From positions 1 through 64,000 of the forward strand of contig CAOLHI010002561.1 in the NCBI GenBank assembly GCA_948474755.1: DNA of 64,000 nt, in the 5' to 3' direction. Below the pieces are notes generated by a model. It was not told where the DNA came from, searched no databases, and saw only the letters and a program-made list of their open reading frames with translations. A program made the position numbers and the translations under genes. The stretch's first letter is position 1. Each line of letters opens with the position of its first letter. This document shows positions 12,090 through 23,449 of this stretch, in pieces. The DNA is from Ctenosaura bakeri. Taxonomy: Eukaryota > Chordata > Lepidosauria > Squamata > Iguanidae.

Positions 12090-12219
12090 TGGTTCTTGTG
12101 GGGTTTTCGGGCTTTGAGACCGTGTTCTGGTTGCATTTTCTCCTACTATCCAACACAATCTCAAAGCTTGAAAAACCCACAAGAACCAATGGATTCTGGC
12201 TGTGAAAGCCTTCGACTCT
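12090..12219. mobile_element. Penelope-like element terminal fragment nested in CR1
   Basis: A 130-bp insert interrupts the CR1 endonuclease. It is flanked by identical 14-bp direct repeats, ACAGTTAATCAAAC, at 12076-12089 and 12220-12233. Its left part, 'GGTTCTTGTGGGGTTTTCGG', is the inverse of 'CCCACAAGAACC' in its right part, and it ends with 'GGCTGTGAAAGCCTTCGAC'. I recognise these as the terminal sequences common to Penelope-like elements in reptile genomes. Removing it and one repeat restores the CR1 reading frame. The TSD is seen directly; the family assignment is from memory. Confidence 0.7.
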
Positions 12220-13187
12220 ACAGTTAATCAAACATTCAGAAAGAAAAGATTTGTAGTAATGGGAGAGTTCGACTATCCTGATACTTGTTGGAAGTCAAAT
12301 TCTGCCAGGAATATAAGATCCAACAAATTCCTCATTTGCCTTGCAGACCATTTTGTTTTTGTTCATTTCATTCAAGGTGAAAGAGGTAAAAGGGGCATCA
12401 ACTATTTTAAATCTGATCCTAACCAACCATGATGATCTGGTTAATGGAGTGGAAGTGATGGGATCCTTAGGTTGGAGTGGTCATGTTATCCTGGAGTTTG
12501 TTGTACAGTGGAAAAGGAGACACCAGATGTAGCTGGACACGCATTCTAGACTTTGAGAAAGATGATTTCAGTAAACTAAGGGAAATACCGGATGGTCCCA
12601 TGGTCAGGAATATAAAAGAGAAGGGAATTCATGATGAATAGAAGTGTCTTTAAAGTAAGATATTGAAGGTACAATTTTAAAACAATTCCAATAAGCAGGA
12701 AAAATGTGAGTTGTCTAAAGAATCCAGGTTGGCTATCTAAAGAACTTTCAACTGAGCTAAGGTTTAGAAGTGACATCTATAAGAAGTGGAAAAGGGGGGA
12801 AATCATCAAAGAGGAATTCAAATAAATATGTAGGAAAAAAGTCAGAAAAGCTAAAGTGTAAAATGTAAAGGTCAGGCTCGCTAAAGACTGAGAATAATGC
12901 CCATAGCAAAAGGAAGAAGAAGGAAATGGTAGGGCCATAACATGGAGAAGATAGAGAATTGCTACCAGAGGACAGAGAAAAGGCAAAACTACTCAACTCA
13001 TCTTTGCCTCGGTCTTCTCTCAAAAGGAGAGCAGTGCTCAATCTGTGGAAAATGGAGCAAATGATATGGTAAGGGAAATGTAGCACTGTATAGGTAAAGA
13101 GGTAGTACAGGAATATCTGGCTACTCTAAATGAATTCTAGTTCCCTGGACCAGATGAACTACATCCAGGGGTATTACATCTCAGAAT

Positions 13188-13619
13188 TAGGGATGAGACA
13201 AATCCAGAATTGTCCGAATCCAGAACCAGGTCCGAATCCCTGGAAGTTTCTGGGAATCTACAAATCTTGAATCTTTCAGATTCTTTTTTTAAAAAGGGTT
13301 TAAAAAGCAAGGGAAAGAAAGCACTTACTGAAAAGTGTTTTTGAAGCATTCTTTAATCTTTCTTATATCTATCCTTTTTTCTTTCTTTATCTTTCTTCTA
13401 TCTTTTCTATTTGTTTATTCCTTTTGATTTTTTTGATGCACTTTTCTCATAATATGAACTTAGGTTGGCTTTGTGTCCAGCAATTACATCATTATAAGTT
13501 TGCCTTATGCCATTGCAATTCACTTTTATGGTCGCTGTGTATCAAAAATCCCTGGCTCCCACAAGAAAACCTGCCCTTCCAGCTACAGGAAGATTGCTGG
13601 ATGAATCTGCTCATCCCTA
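13188..13619. mobile_element. TIR element, TAGGGATGAG ends (hAT-like MITE?)
   Basis: TAGGGATGAG at 13188-13197 is the exact inverse of CTCATCCCTA at 13610-13619. Inside, CAAATCCAG on the left faces CTGGATGAATCTG on the right, extending the inverted match imperfectly. Length is 432 bp and it is non-coding; the 110-codon frame at 13424-13756 runs past the element edge and shows no motif. It begins just after the broken end of the older CR1. No target duplication was found. Confidence 0.5.
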
Positions 13620-15833
13620 ATATTCCAGCAACACGGATATGGCTCTGTTGTCTGATGGGGGGGGTGCATTGCATCTCTCAGTGCAAGATCACAACCATAA
13701 TTAAATTGCTAAAACTTTTGCATGTTGCCAGCAGATCTTGCAAGAAAATCCAGTGATGATATCATTGCCCTTCTTAAAGACTCCAAATTGTGTTGGGTGT
13801 CTTTCACCTGTGTTATATATTTTTCTGTCCTGAATACCCTCAAGAAAATATTGAGAGCTTTACACTAATACACTATCCTGTTAAAAAGTGAAATGCTAGT
13901 ATAATCCAAATGGGGAAATTTGACAAGCGGTCAGAGAAGATGTATTTTTAAAAAAAATCCAAGGTCTTTTTCTCATACATGTTTATTATGTTATCAGAAT
14001 AATTTTTAAAAAGCACATGAATCTTCGAGCCCTAGGAAACAAAGCTGTTAGTGTAATAGCTGAAATTCTGTGACTGAAACAGAATCTGAAGACTAAAATA
14101 TTGTCCTCTACAATACATATCACTTGTTTTGGGGGGTTTGGTGGGGGGAGGTTGCATTGCTAATTGCCTTGCACTTGATTTGAAAATTCTTCTACAGTAG
14201 TGAGTTGTATGTTTAAGATTAATTAGAAATGTAAAGTTGTCCTATGTAGTCAATGCTGACATTTTTGTGGATGGAGTTGACAAGGGGAAAAAATATCTTT
14301 AATATGGCTTCAGGAGCTCAAGCAGTTTACAAGTAGCTTACCATAAGAGTGGAAACAGATTTCAAATATCTGCGCATGGGATTAAACATCAAGACAGGAA
14401 ATAACTCAAGCTAGTCACATTTATGTACATTTCTTCAGTCACTGTGTCACAATACTTCTGAGGTATATTTGTTATGATGAAATTACCTCCCAGAAAACCA
14501 ATAATAACACAGATTATTAATACACTCAGTGCCCTGACCCTTATAGTCATAAAATAATGATCAAGCAAGTAAACCCCCTAGCGCTGCTTGGATTCAATGC
14601 AGAATAAAAGCTCCTTTGCTTAATACAGTTTTAATTGCTTCGGCAACCTAATCAACATGAAGAGTCAAAGCAATTAATCTAACTGTATCACTTCAAGCAA
14701 GTTGTTCATACTCCTGTTCATATAATTGCTTAAATATATACATCCACCATTCCTGCTTCTGTGATTGCTTGTGTATATGCACTTCACTGTGCAGAGTAAT
14801 GCTTCTGTTGCTGAAGAACCAAGCTGAAAAACAAAATCACAGGGTTTCAACTCAGAGTTTTTGTCTGTCTGTCTGCCCATCTGTCTATTAAGCATATATA
14901 AAATGTCTCATCTTTTTAGAAAATTACTTTAGACAACTGCCAGCGTGGCAATATATACATGTTGAGGAAATCCTTGTCCAGGTACCTAACATTTGGGGGG
15001 GCAAACAAAATCGGCAGCTAGACCAATTATCTCCCTCTGGGTTTCTGCTTAGTAAATACTGAATTATTACTTCATGATCAGGTTTATGATGTGTTTTTCT
15101 GACTTGTCTTTTAAAATGTTTTTAACATACTTACATTTTTTTGTTTAGTATAAGTTTTTTTAAAAAATTAAAACACATACAAGCAAGACAAAAACTAGAA
15201 ATACAATATCTAACAAAACTAATAAATTACAACATCTAAAAGTCAAGTCAAAGAAAGAAAGAAATATAAACTAAGAAGAAAAGCTAAACACCAAATACTA
15301 AACTAAAACTAAAGAACAATAACCATATTTTAAAAATATAGGCTCCAGCTATCCTAATTCATACTATAAGTAACACTCCATTTAGAAAAACAACTCTTCC
15401 ATTTCTGTGCATATAACAGTTGTGCTGCTGTATTCATATATCATAGTATCTTGCCATACTTCTTCTCCAGTTGATCTTCTATTAGTCCCAGCAAATACAA
15501 TTCAGTTGAATATCAACTTTTAAAATTTTATGCACTGTAATATGTATTAAATTCCATAATTTTTATTAATATAATGAATATAGGTGCATGAATATATTTT
15601 AACTTACTATGGAAATTTAGTGTGTTTCTGTTATACTGTAATTGTTTTCAGTCTTTGGGGTGGCTTTGTGCTAAAGGATTAAAGTTGTTGAAGTAGTCTG
15701 GGAAAGCCATTGCTTCCCTGCTTTCAGTTCTCTGGCCTTTGGGCAGTCGACTGACTTTTTAAGTTACTCATAGCGTATTGATTAATGTAAACTGAGCACA
15801 TAACAAAGCAATAAAGTAAGCTTCAGTTTTGTT
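13620..15833. other. No gene seen; A-rich stretch at about 15150-15345
   Basis: AT-rich DNA. The strand-biased A-rich stretch at 15150-15345 resembles the antisense 3' end of an L1-like LINE, but I cannot confirm it. No exon or RNA gene was recognised. Confidence 0.45.
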
Positions 15834-16316
15834 CTTGCATGCCTTCGAGTTGTTTCTGACTTATGGAGATCCTAAAGTGAAACTATCATAGGGTTTTCAG
15901 GGGCTGAGTCTGTGTGATGCACCTGAGATCACCCAGTGGGTTTCCATGGCTGAGTGACTGATTAAACTCAGGTCTCCAGGATTGTAGTCCAATGTTTAAC
16001 TCTCTATACCAGGACTTTCCAAACTATGTGTTGTGACATGTTAGTGTGTCGCCTACAATCTTGGAAATGTATGTTATTATTTATAAATCATATATTTTTA
16101 AAAATATATGACAGGTTTTCATGAGATCTGTTGTGTCCCCATACATTTTGTTATTACAATTTATGTATGTGTCTGTATCTCTTATAAGGAGTTAGTTTAA
16201 CCCCTGGTTAGCTAGTAAAACTGAATTACTGTGTCGCAAAATTATACATGTCTAAAAAAGTGTGTCACCAACATAAAAAGTTTGGAAAGCTCTGTTCTAT
16301 ACCACGCTAGCTTTTA
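15834..16316 (-). mobile_element. tRNA-derived squamate SINE (antisense), interrupted
   Basis: From 15834 the sequence reads the SINE backwards: tail 'CCTTCGAGTTGTTTCTGAC', body 'CACCCAGTGGGTTTCCATGG', box-B region 'TTAAACTCAGGTCTCC'. The tRNA-like head is cut at 16009. It resumes at 16295 with 'TTCTATACCACGCTAGC'. The gap is a hAT-like element (16010-16294), so the SINE is the older of the two. Confidence 0.8.
16010..16294. mobile_element. hAT (Charlie-like) non-autonomous element inside a SINE
   Basis: The ends are CAGGACTTTCCAAACT and, inverted, CAGAGCTTTCCAAACT (14 of 16 identical). They are followed by GTGACA/GTGTCG motifs on the left and GTGTCACC on the right. The flanks CTCTATAC (16002-16009) and TTCTATAC (16295-16302) form an 8-bp duplication with one mismatch, the size expected for hAT. 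The 285-bp interior is AT-rich and non-coding, so it depends on a transposase made elsewhere. Confidence 0.8.
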
Positions 16317-18754
16317 GCAAGGGTCTGTAAGACTGGCACTTGAAATGAGTCAATATGAGTATACTACCTGTTGTTCTTGCTGTTGTTGTTGTTTCATACC
16401 TCCACATTCAAATTTGCTCCTCTTGCCATCTTTCCCTTGCCATCCATCCTTTTTAAATTGCTTTTGGATAGATATAAGTCTTTGCTTCTGAGTGACTCCT
16501 TCAAATCAAATGAAAAATTAATAGCATCATTTTCAGGTTATAGCTGGATGAAAACCTGCACTGGCTACTTCTGTCTGAGTGTGGGAAAAGGCATCTGGAG
16601 AGCTACATTTTCCATTGATTTGGTCTGAATGCTACTATAGATGGGTAAGACAACCCAATCTTCATGCTGCGTACCCACACATACATCACCCAGTGCTTTA
16701 ATTCCCTTGCATCATTTATTGGTTTGTTTGTTCCTAGCTTGTTTCAAGTTTGTTTGCTTGCTTATATCCCTTTTCTTTTCTTTGTTAAATCATGGCTTCT
16801 GTTCAGATGAATGGTCACATTCCTGCAAAGTTCTTGAAGAAGTTTGCTATACCACTTTGGGTCATTATACACTGCATTACTACATAAAAGAAACATCTTG
16901 CTAGTTCCCAGACTGTGGAAAAGTGACTTGTAGTGACTCTTAGTTATATGGATAATGCCTATGCTAACTAGAATTTTCTGAGAGTTACATCCCAAAAGGT
17001 TATTCTTCCAAGTTTATCTGGTTCCCCTGTGTTGGTCTGGATCTGTCTGCCACATTTTTGTCCTACTCACCTGTAGGCACTGATAAGTATATGACAATGT
17101 TTGGGTTTTTAATGCTCACTTCTATACTTACTAATGGGGGATTCCAAAAAGCTGTCATACCCATCTTTCATAATAGTTCCCCACACACATACACACCATT
17201 TCAAAAAAACAGTAGAGACAAAGAACTGAATATAATTGTTCCAAAGCATATCCACTACTTCTCCATGCTTCAGCAAAGATCTATTTTGAGTGTCCCTCTA
17301 CAAGGGAATATAAAATATTATTAAAGTTCCAAATCTTTTTTAAAAAACATGTTTGATTTGGAAAATACATGTATCTAGTAATATACGGTAACTGTCAGAA
17401 ATATTTGCTATGCTGTTTGATTTGGGGGACTAGAATGTATAGTTGACAAGTTGTATTGATCTATTAATTGCATAGAAGGCAGAGAGAAAGAATGAATGTG
17501 AGTGGTCAAAGCTGAAGGTGGATCACATTGTAATGCAGTTTTCTTCTGTTAACTGGCATGTCATGGCCTAGGTTGGTTTCTACGTAGTAAATGTACAGTG
17601 AGAGATGGGTCTAATTGTAAAGATAAGTGGAGTCTCCTTTTTGTAGATGATACTGACACACTCCATAAATGGATAGCCAAGCTTTTTAGATTTACAAATG
17701 CAAAAGCATTCCATATAATTGTGTATGACAGTGGCTAATTTTAGCCAGTTATCTTTATCAAAGGTATTTTACTTCTTCAGTCTGAATAAGTCCATTCATT
17801 TATGAGATATGAATTTTTCCCTTCTTAGCCTGCATAATATGAGTCATTTATGAGATCTGACTTGATAGAAGGACAATGCGCAGTTCAGAATGCAAGGATG
17901 ACAGGTCCCTCAATCTTCCCTGTCACATTCTTTATAAATGATTCGGTCAAGGCTACAGCCTATAATGTCTTATCTATAATATGATAGAAAAAAACCTGAA
18001 CTGTGTTCAGCTGTATTTGAACTGCACAGTACACCTGGGTAGCTAACCATGGATTCCCTTTTTCCCCTGGGGTGAAAACTGTACTATTTTTCTTATGTTT
18101 GTAATCTTTATATATTCATTTAAATGCAGATTTCCTTCATCTTAAACTATAAAATGATGAAATAATTTGCTGCTCCTTGTGATAGAGTTCAAATGTCTTA
18201 GTATTTTACTAAAGTTTTACGAGTATATCCAATGATTGCTTGTCCCTGACACTTACTAAAAATCCAATAAGAAGAAAACTAAATGAACAATGGGGAATGT
18301 GATAATTTGAGGTATGTGCAAAGAAGATTCAGATCATGCGAACTGAATCCTACACTTGCATAAAGATGTCCTGAGTTCAGATGTGACTTGCAGGAATTGG
18401 AGAAGCTGAAACTGATTCTCCCCCTCAGTAACTTTCCATCTGGCTCACAACTTTGTAGTAGAAAGCTAATGGAGAAGCAAGGGATCATGTGTTCATTACA
18501 GCACAATCACAGAAGCATCCCAATGTCTCTTGTCTTCTTATAGATCATGGTACAGTGGAAATCTGTATGCACTAACATAGGAAATGCAGTTCAAGTTGAT
18601 GATTTCTTCCCTAGGCAGTTGCACTGCTGCTGGAGCAAGATACCTAAAAGAGAAACATGTTAGCTTTAATGGCAAAAACATATTTTGCATGCAGAAGATC
18701 CTAGGCTGAGTCTTTGATATCTCCTGCTAAAGGCATCAGAGAGCTGGTGATCAG
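16317..18754. other. No gene seen
   Basis: AT-rich DNA with several 70-88-codon frames on both strands that lack any motif. No element boundary recognised. Confidence 0.5.
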
Positions 18755-18860
18755 AAAGGATCAAACAGTTGTAATTGAGAGTTGGAAGGGATCTCAAGGG
18801 CTGTTCCATTCAGATCCCTACTAATGGAGGGAGCTCATAGCTCCCTGATAGCTCATTATC
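18755..18860 (-). mobile_element. Possible CR1 3' end remnant (antisense)
   Basis: 'GAGAGTTGGAAGGGATCTCA' followed by 'AGGGCTGTTCCATTCAGATCC' resembles the antisense CR1 3' UTR ('TAGAGTTGGAAGAGACCACA' in the copy at 59137). The terminal ATTCTATG repeat is no longer visible. Highly diverged. Confidence 0.45.
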
Positions 18861-19235
18861 CAGCCTTTGTTTAACCAGCAATGAGGAAGTAAGGACACAG
18901 TAGCAGAGCCACCAATCTCTCTTCTCCTCTGAAAACAGGGGTGGATTGGCAGATCGGTGGAATTCATTAACCTCTGCATGTCCTCTATGCATGGTATTTA
19001 AATCCAGGATTGAGGGTGTAGAGCCCCAGTGGGACAGGAGGAAAGTAGCATATGCATATCTATTCAGGCACCCAGTCAGTGATCCAATCATGCATTCTCT
19101 CTGTTCTTCATTAGGAGTTTGCTTGGCCCTTCCTGCCACCACCTCACAAAGCAGGGTGAAAAGCACGTGATGTGTGTCAACATGTTCAGCATTCAATTGG
19201 TTGGCCTCAGCTCTTCTTAAGACACCAACCCTTTT
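18861..19235. other. No gene seen
   Basis: Unique-looking sequence. The 128-codon antisense frame at 18810-19196 overlaps the CR1 remnant and has no motif. Confidence 0.45.
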
Positions 19236-19446
19236 ACATTGTTGTTGTGGTGGTGGTGGTGGTGATGTTCCTTCAAGTCATTTCCGACTTATGGTGGACC
19301 TGAAGCAAACCTATCATGGGGTTTTCTGGGGCTGAGAGTATGTGACATGTCCACAGTCATACAGTGGGTTTCCATGGCTGAGTGGGGAACTAAATCCCGC
19401 TCTCTATGGTTGTAGTCAAATTCTCAAACCACTACACCACAGTGGA
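19236..19446 (-). mobile_element. tRNA-derived squamate SINE (antisense)
   Basis: Begins with a GTT/GGT-rich triplet run (the inverted tail), then 'CCTTCAAGTCATTTCCGAC', 'CAGTGGGTTTCCATGGC', a box-B remnant, and ends in 'CACTACACCACAGTGG' (the tRNA-like head). Near full length. Confidence 0.85.
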
Positions 19447-21499
19447 TTTCTCAATTTACATTATCCACTTTCATATTTCATTAACTGTCATGGATCCATC
19501 CTGTAGAATCCTGGGAAGCATAGTTTCATGGGACACAAAAAATTGTCTGCCAGAGACCTTTAGTGCCTTTACTTAGAGTTAAAATTTAAGAGAGCTTTAA
19601 TTTTTCATGAGCTATATATGTGTATCCTCAGCTTGACACTGCCTGGCACACCTCTCCCATCACTTCCCAGATTCTGCCTCCTTGGAGTGACATCAGCAAC
19701 AGCAAGATTAAGAGGGACAACGTTGAAGCAAGAGAGGGATCTTTCAGTGGCACCAAAACTGAGGTCTTGAGACACAAATGTTCTACACTGGTAGTGCTTA
19801 CCAATCTTCCCTGAAAGTGAATAATAGGCATCAACAGCCCAGAGAGCAAGACAGTAAGGAAGCCCTTTCCTTTTGGTTCTTCCCCTTCCATTTGAGAAAG
19901 AACCATGATAGGGAACAGGCACATGACAACTACTTGCTCTCCTCTTCAATTAGCCCATCAACGCAATGGCTGAGATCTTAGATGAGGTGGCCAAATTGTA
20001 ACAAACTGTCCACATATTTCCATGCCCTTTCCCCACTTGGCAGCTATCCAGCCCTCTGGGCCTGCTGCTGCTGTTAGATAGCAAAGTGAGCTGAAGGGAG
20101 AGAGAAGACCAAGCAGCAGGGGTTACAGTTCTGACATTCCCACTGCAGTTCTCCAAACACAGAGAAGAAGAACAGTGACTGCACTCTGTGTTTCTTGGCT
20201 ATACATGTTCTGGTTTTCATCTGTACAATGTTGAAGGATACAATATCACCATGTATCCAGGGCCACGCTAATAGAGACACCCTTGTGTATCTGCGGGTTA
20301 AAGAATCTCTGAAGCACAAATCGAACCTTCAATAAGACAACAGAGGCCTGAAACTAGGAAAACAAACACATCACAGCTAAAGAATTACCAGATCATCAAG
20401 AGATCAGGTGTCAGCTAAAGGCCTTGCCTGTTTCTTTGATGAGCTGGCTGCTTGGCTGCTTTGTTTGCTGTACTCTGTGCTTGTTTTACTCTGCTACTGG
20501 TAAGGACCATGTTGACCCAGAAGAAATAATCTGCTCTTGGTAATAATCTAGAAATCAAATTGCAACAAACTCCCCAAAGCAGTCTGCACCACTGGACAGT
20601 TCTATAGGCTCAGCATTTTCTGAATGGGATCATACATCTAGAGGAAAAGTGCCTCTGCCACCGTACTTACAGGAGGTGAAGGAGACTGCTTCTCTGCCCA
20701 GCTGCTTCCCCTAGGGCACAATGACAGCTGGGGATGTGGGGCTGCCAGGTGCAGCTTTGTCTCCCTGCCCACTGATTATCTCCAAGGCTGAAGCCACGCT
20801 CATACTGGCTGCTCATGAGCACTGAACAAAGAAGAAAAAGGAGCCCTCAACCTCCTATCCAGCATTAGACTGGAGAGATGGAACTGCCTCCGGAAGCATC
20901 CCCCCGACTTATGTTGCATACTGAGATGGGAGCCTTATAGAAGAAGGTACTGAACTCCTTTTTCAGGAGGGTCCCCAAAAGTTACATACAGAGGCATAAA
21001 CCTCAGTTATACCTGCATACATCCCCAAGAAGATGCCAGCCTCTCTGTGTCCAGTGATCAATAATTATGTCACAGTTCCTAAAGAGCAGGGAAGGGGAAA
21101 TTTTAGATGAGTCCTTACCTGCTCCTCTGATGTCCCAGCTACACCTACTTGGTATTCTCTGGTGCTTCCTGCATTCTTTGGCTGTCCAATAAACCATTCC
21201 TTACAGGACAATAACAAGTCTTGGAATTGATGTTTTCAAGCTACTCTTCTCTTTGCCTTTTCTAAATCTTCTGCTTCTCTTTAATCAACTTCTTTAGTTT
21301 CTCAGCACACATTTCTTTCTCACAGGCTAAAAGTCAAAAGAACTGGTTAAGAATCCCTTAACCAAGGACCACAGCTCACCATTTCTTTTTCAGGTCACAG
21401 AAGGCCCTTTCAGTGACCAGACCACTGTGCTTTTTGTGCTGCTGTGAAAGAGCACATGAAAGTGGCAGAGTGTGGAATGAAATCATGGTAGTAATGTCA
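19447..21499. other. No gene proven; possible short signal-peptide-like frame at 20439
   Basis: Slightly more GC-rich than its surroundings, with overlapping frames on both strands at 19605-20319 that lack family motifs. The only feature worth noting is a 20-codon hydrophobic frame at 20439-20499 that runs into a GTAAGG donor-like site (see findings). No exon could be confirmed. Confidence 0.4.
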
Positions 21500-22115
21500 C
21501 GGGAAACGTTGTTCTTACCAAATATGCTCTGTGAAGTGCAACTCACTTCCCTTTAGTAGTCTTTCATGACAGAAACATGTATCATGGTCCAAGTTTCCAA
21601 AGCTTTCCCAATGATGCCATCTGGGTAGCCAGCCATTCACTCTCAATAGTCTGTTCTCTTCCTAGGCAATGACCTTCAACAGAAAAGATTGACAAAAACA
21701 CCACCTGTGCCCCAAGGTCCTTCATTTTCCTAATCAGAAGTTCATAGTCACTTGCTATATATTCAGAGATATGTTTGGCAGTATCTTTTGTTCCTCCATA
21801 GATCATCTAGAAGGAATAATGGGTAGCAGAGTAATGTTGAGACTTGGCAAGCTTTCTGTTATATCCTAAATATTGTCTCTCTATCTGTTTAAAGTATTTG
21901 TTAATTGCTTTGCCAAGTTGCACAATGCAATGTAATAGGAAGTAAACATAGCTCCTTCTACAACTTGCCAGGATGGCCTCTTTCTGTCTCTATCTCTCTC
22001 AGAAGAGAATTACTCATGACCACCACATACCTCTACTCCTTCTCAGGCCATCAGCAGGATTTATTCTATCTCCATCAACCTTTGAAGTCTCTTTCTCTTT
22101 GGAGCATGAGATAGC
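21500..22115 (-). mobile_element. CR1 ORF1 fragment (SGNH-esterase domain), antisense
   Basis: On the minus strand, VVVMSNSLLREIETERG (near 22050) corresponds to the first esterase block (compare VVVEDSLLRGTE at 11.85 kb). After a broken stretch, the 74-codon frame 21806-21582 gives YGGTKDTAKHISEYIASDYE and then GAQVVFLSIFSVEG. These are the GTNDTA-like and oxyanion-adjacent blocks of the CR1 ORF1 esterase. Downstream the match fades; no ORF2 was recognised. Frameshifts and stops show it is dead. Confidence 0.7.
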
Positions 22116-22344
22116 TGTTCTTATTCCATTGGGCAGAATTGTTTTCACACACCCCAGAATGGCACGAAGAGCATGATTAGCCTGGGGAGGGACTGAGAAC
22201 CCCCTGAAATTGGACCACCAAAATTTCAGGCATTATCACTAGAAGTATACTAAATGTTCAAACACTAAGAAATTTTGTCATCCAGGAATAATAAAGACTG
22301 CCTGTAGTCTGTCCCATGCATTTACTTGGGAATAAGTTTTTTGA
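22116..22344. other. No gene seen
   Basis: Short unannotated stretch between CR1 and SINE fragments. Confidence 0.4.
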
Positions 22345-22383
22345 GAGAGCCAGCACAGTGTAGTGGTTTGAACACTGAGCTAT
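22345..22383 (+). mobile_element. SINE head fragment
   Basis: 'GCCAGCACAGTGTAGTGG' followed by TTTGAACACTG is the tRNA-like head of the same squamate SINE. The body is absent, so this is a 5' piece only. Confidence 0.6.
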
Positions 22384-22723
22384 GACAAAGCTGTTTCCCT
22401 GAAATGGCAGATGGTTCACCTCAAGCAGCAAAAGCCCCTGCTTCCACGACCATGTGCCAGCAAGACAGAATTATGAGTGATTCAAGGGGTTGAATTCACT
22501 GACTAGGAGCTCAGTGATTCAGGCAAAGTTGTTGTTTGCTTCCTCTTCTTCATCATCTGTTTCCTAAATCTCCTGATGTTTCTGCTGTCATCAGCATTTA
22601 GTGTGTCACTTGAATAAAAATGCACAATAGCAGGCATTCAGTTACAAGGCTTAAGGTAGGTTCCCATAAGATGATATGAAGATTTAAATGCTGCTATCTA
22701 TTTTACTTTACATTTGATTTATT
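22384..22723. other. No gene seen
   Basis: No recognisable coding or repeat structure. Confidence 0.4.
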
Positions 22724-22932
22724 GGAAAGCCAGTGTGGCCTAGTGATTTGAGTGCTGGATGAAAACTCTAGGAGACCAAGGTTTAAATCCCCTCTGAGCC
22801 ACAGAAACCTACTACGTGAACTTTGACAAGTCACACAGTCTCAGAGGAAGGCAATGGCAACCCCCTCTGAATAAATTTTTCCAAGAAAACCTTGGGATAA
22901 GGTTGCCATAAGCTAAGGTCAACTTGGTCAAG
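22724..22932 (+). mobile_element. tRNA-derived squamate SINE, sense
   Basis: Head 'AGCCAGTGTGGCCTAGTG', box-B region 'AAGGTTTAAATCCCC', body 'GAAGGCAATGGCAACCCCC', tail 'GGTTGCCATAAG'. The tail is cut short and abuts a CR1 3' end at 22933. Confidence 0.85.
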
Positions 22933-23449
22933 GGAAGTACCTGTATTCTGCTTTGGTCAGACCTCATCTAGAATCTGGAATACCATGTCCAGTTCTAGGC
23001 ACCACAATTCAAGGATGATAATGACAAGCCGGAACAAATCTTTTACCAAAATGATAAAAGGCCTGGGAATAAAGAGTAGCACAGGAAGTTCACTAAATTT
23101 AGCCTGGACAAGAAAAGATTAAGAGGTAAGATGATAGCCATGTTTAAATATTTGAAGGGATATCATACGGAGGATGGAGCAAGCTTGTCTTCTGCTGTTC
23201 CAGGAACAATGGCTTCAATCTATAGGAAAGGAGATTTCACCTAAACATTTGGAAGAACTTCCTAATGATGAGAGCAATTTGACAATGGAATACCCTGTCT
23301 CAGATTGTGGTGGGGTCTCCTTCTTTGGTGGTTTTTAAGCAGAGGCTGGATTATCAACTGCTGGGAGTGCTTTGATTATGTATTCTTGCATGGCAGAGGG
23401 TTGGACTTGATGGAATTTGTAGTCTCTTCAAACTCTATGATTCTATGAA
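22933..23449 (+). mobile_element. CR1 LINE 3' end, sense
   Basis: Starts at the ORF2 'TGCTTTGGTCAGACCTCATC' block and continues through 'AAGATGATAGCCATGTTTAA', then 'GGAGATTTCACCTAAACATT'. It ends in the 3' UTR 'TTGCATGGCAGAGGGTTGGA' and the terminal 'TATGATTCTATGA'. It aligns with 36665-37200 of the long CR1 copy. 5'-truncated; frames broken. Confidence 0.9.

Larger units (their letters stand above)
11240..13160 (+). mobile_element. Old CR1 LINE, ORF1 start to mid ORF2, internally deleted
   Basis: At 11264-11587 a frame gives the CR1 ORF1 amino-terminal region, with a CxxC pair (YTCSKCKL) and a coiled-coil stretch (LLEEKVQQLETYVSILQ). Near 11845-11890 it encodes RRCLVVVEDSLLRGTE, the first block of the SGNH-esterase domain. 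By 11980 the sequence is already ORF2 endonuclease (VGVYYR), so the rest of ORF1 and the ORF2 start are deleted. The endonuclease block resumes at about 12240 (MGEFDYPDTCWKSN) and continues with indels to the palm-proximal 'GPDELHPG' region near 13145. The 3' half is missing. A Penelope-like fragment is inserted at 12090. Inactive. Confidence 0.85.
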
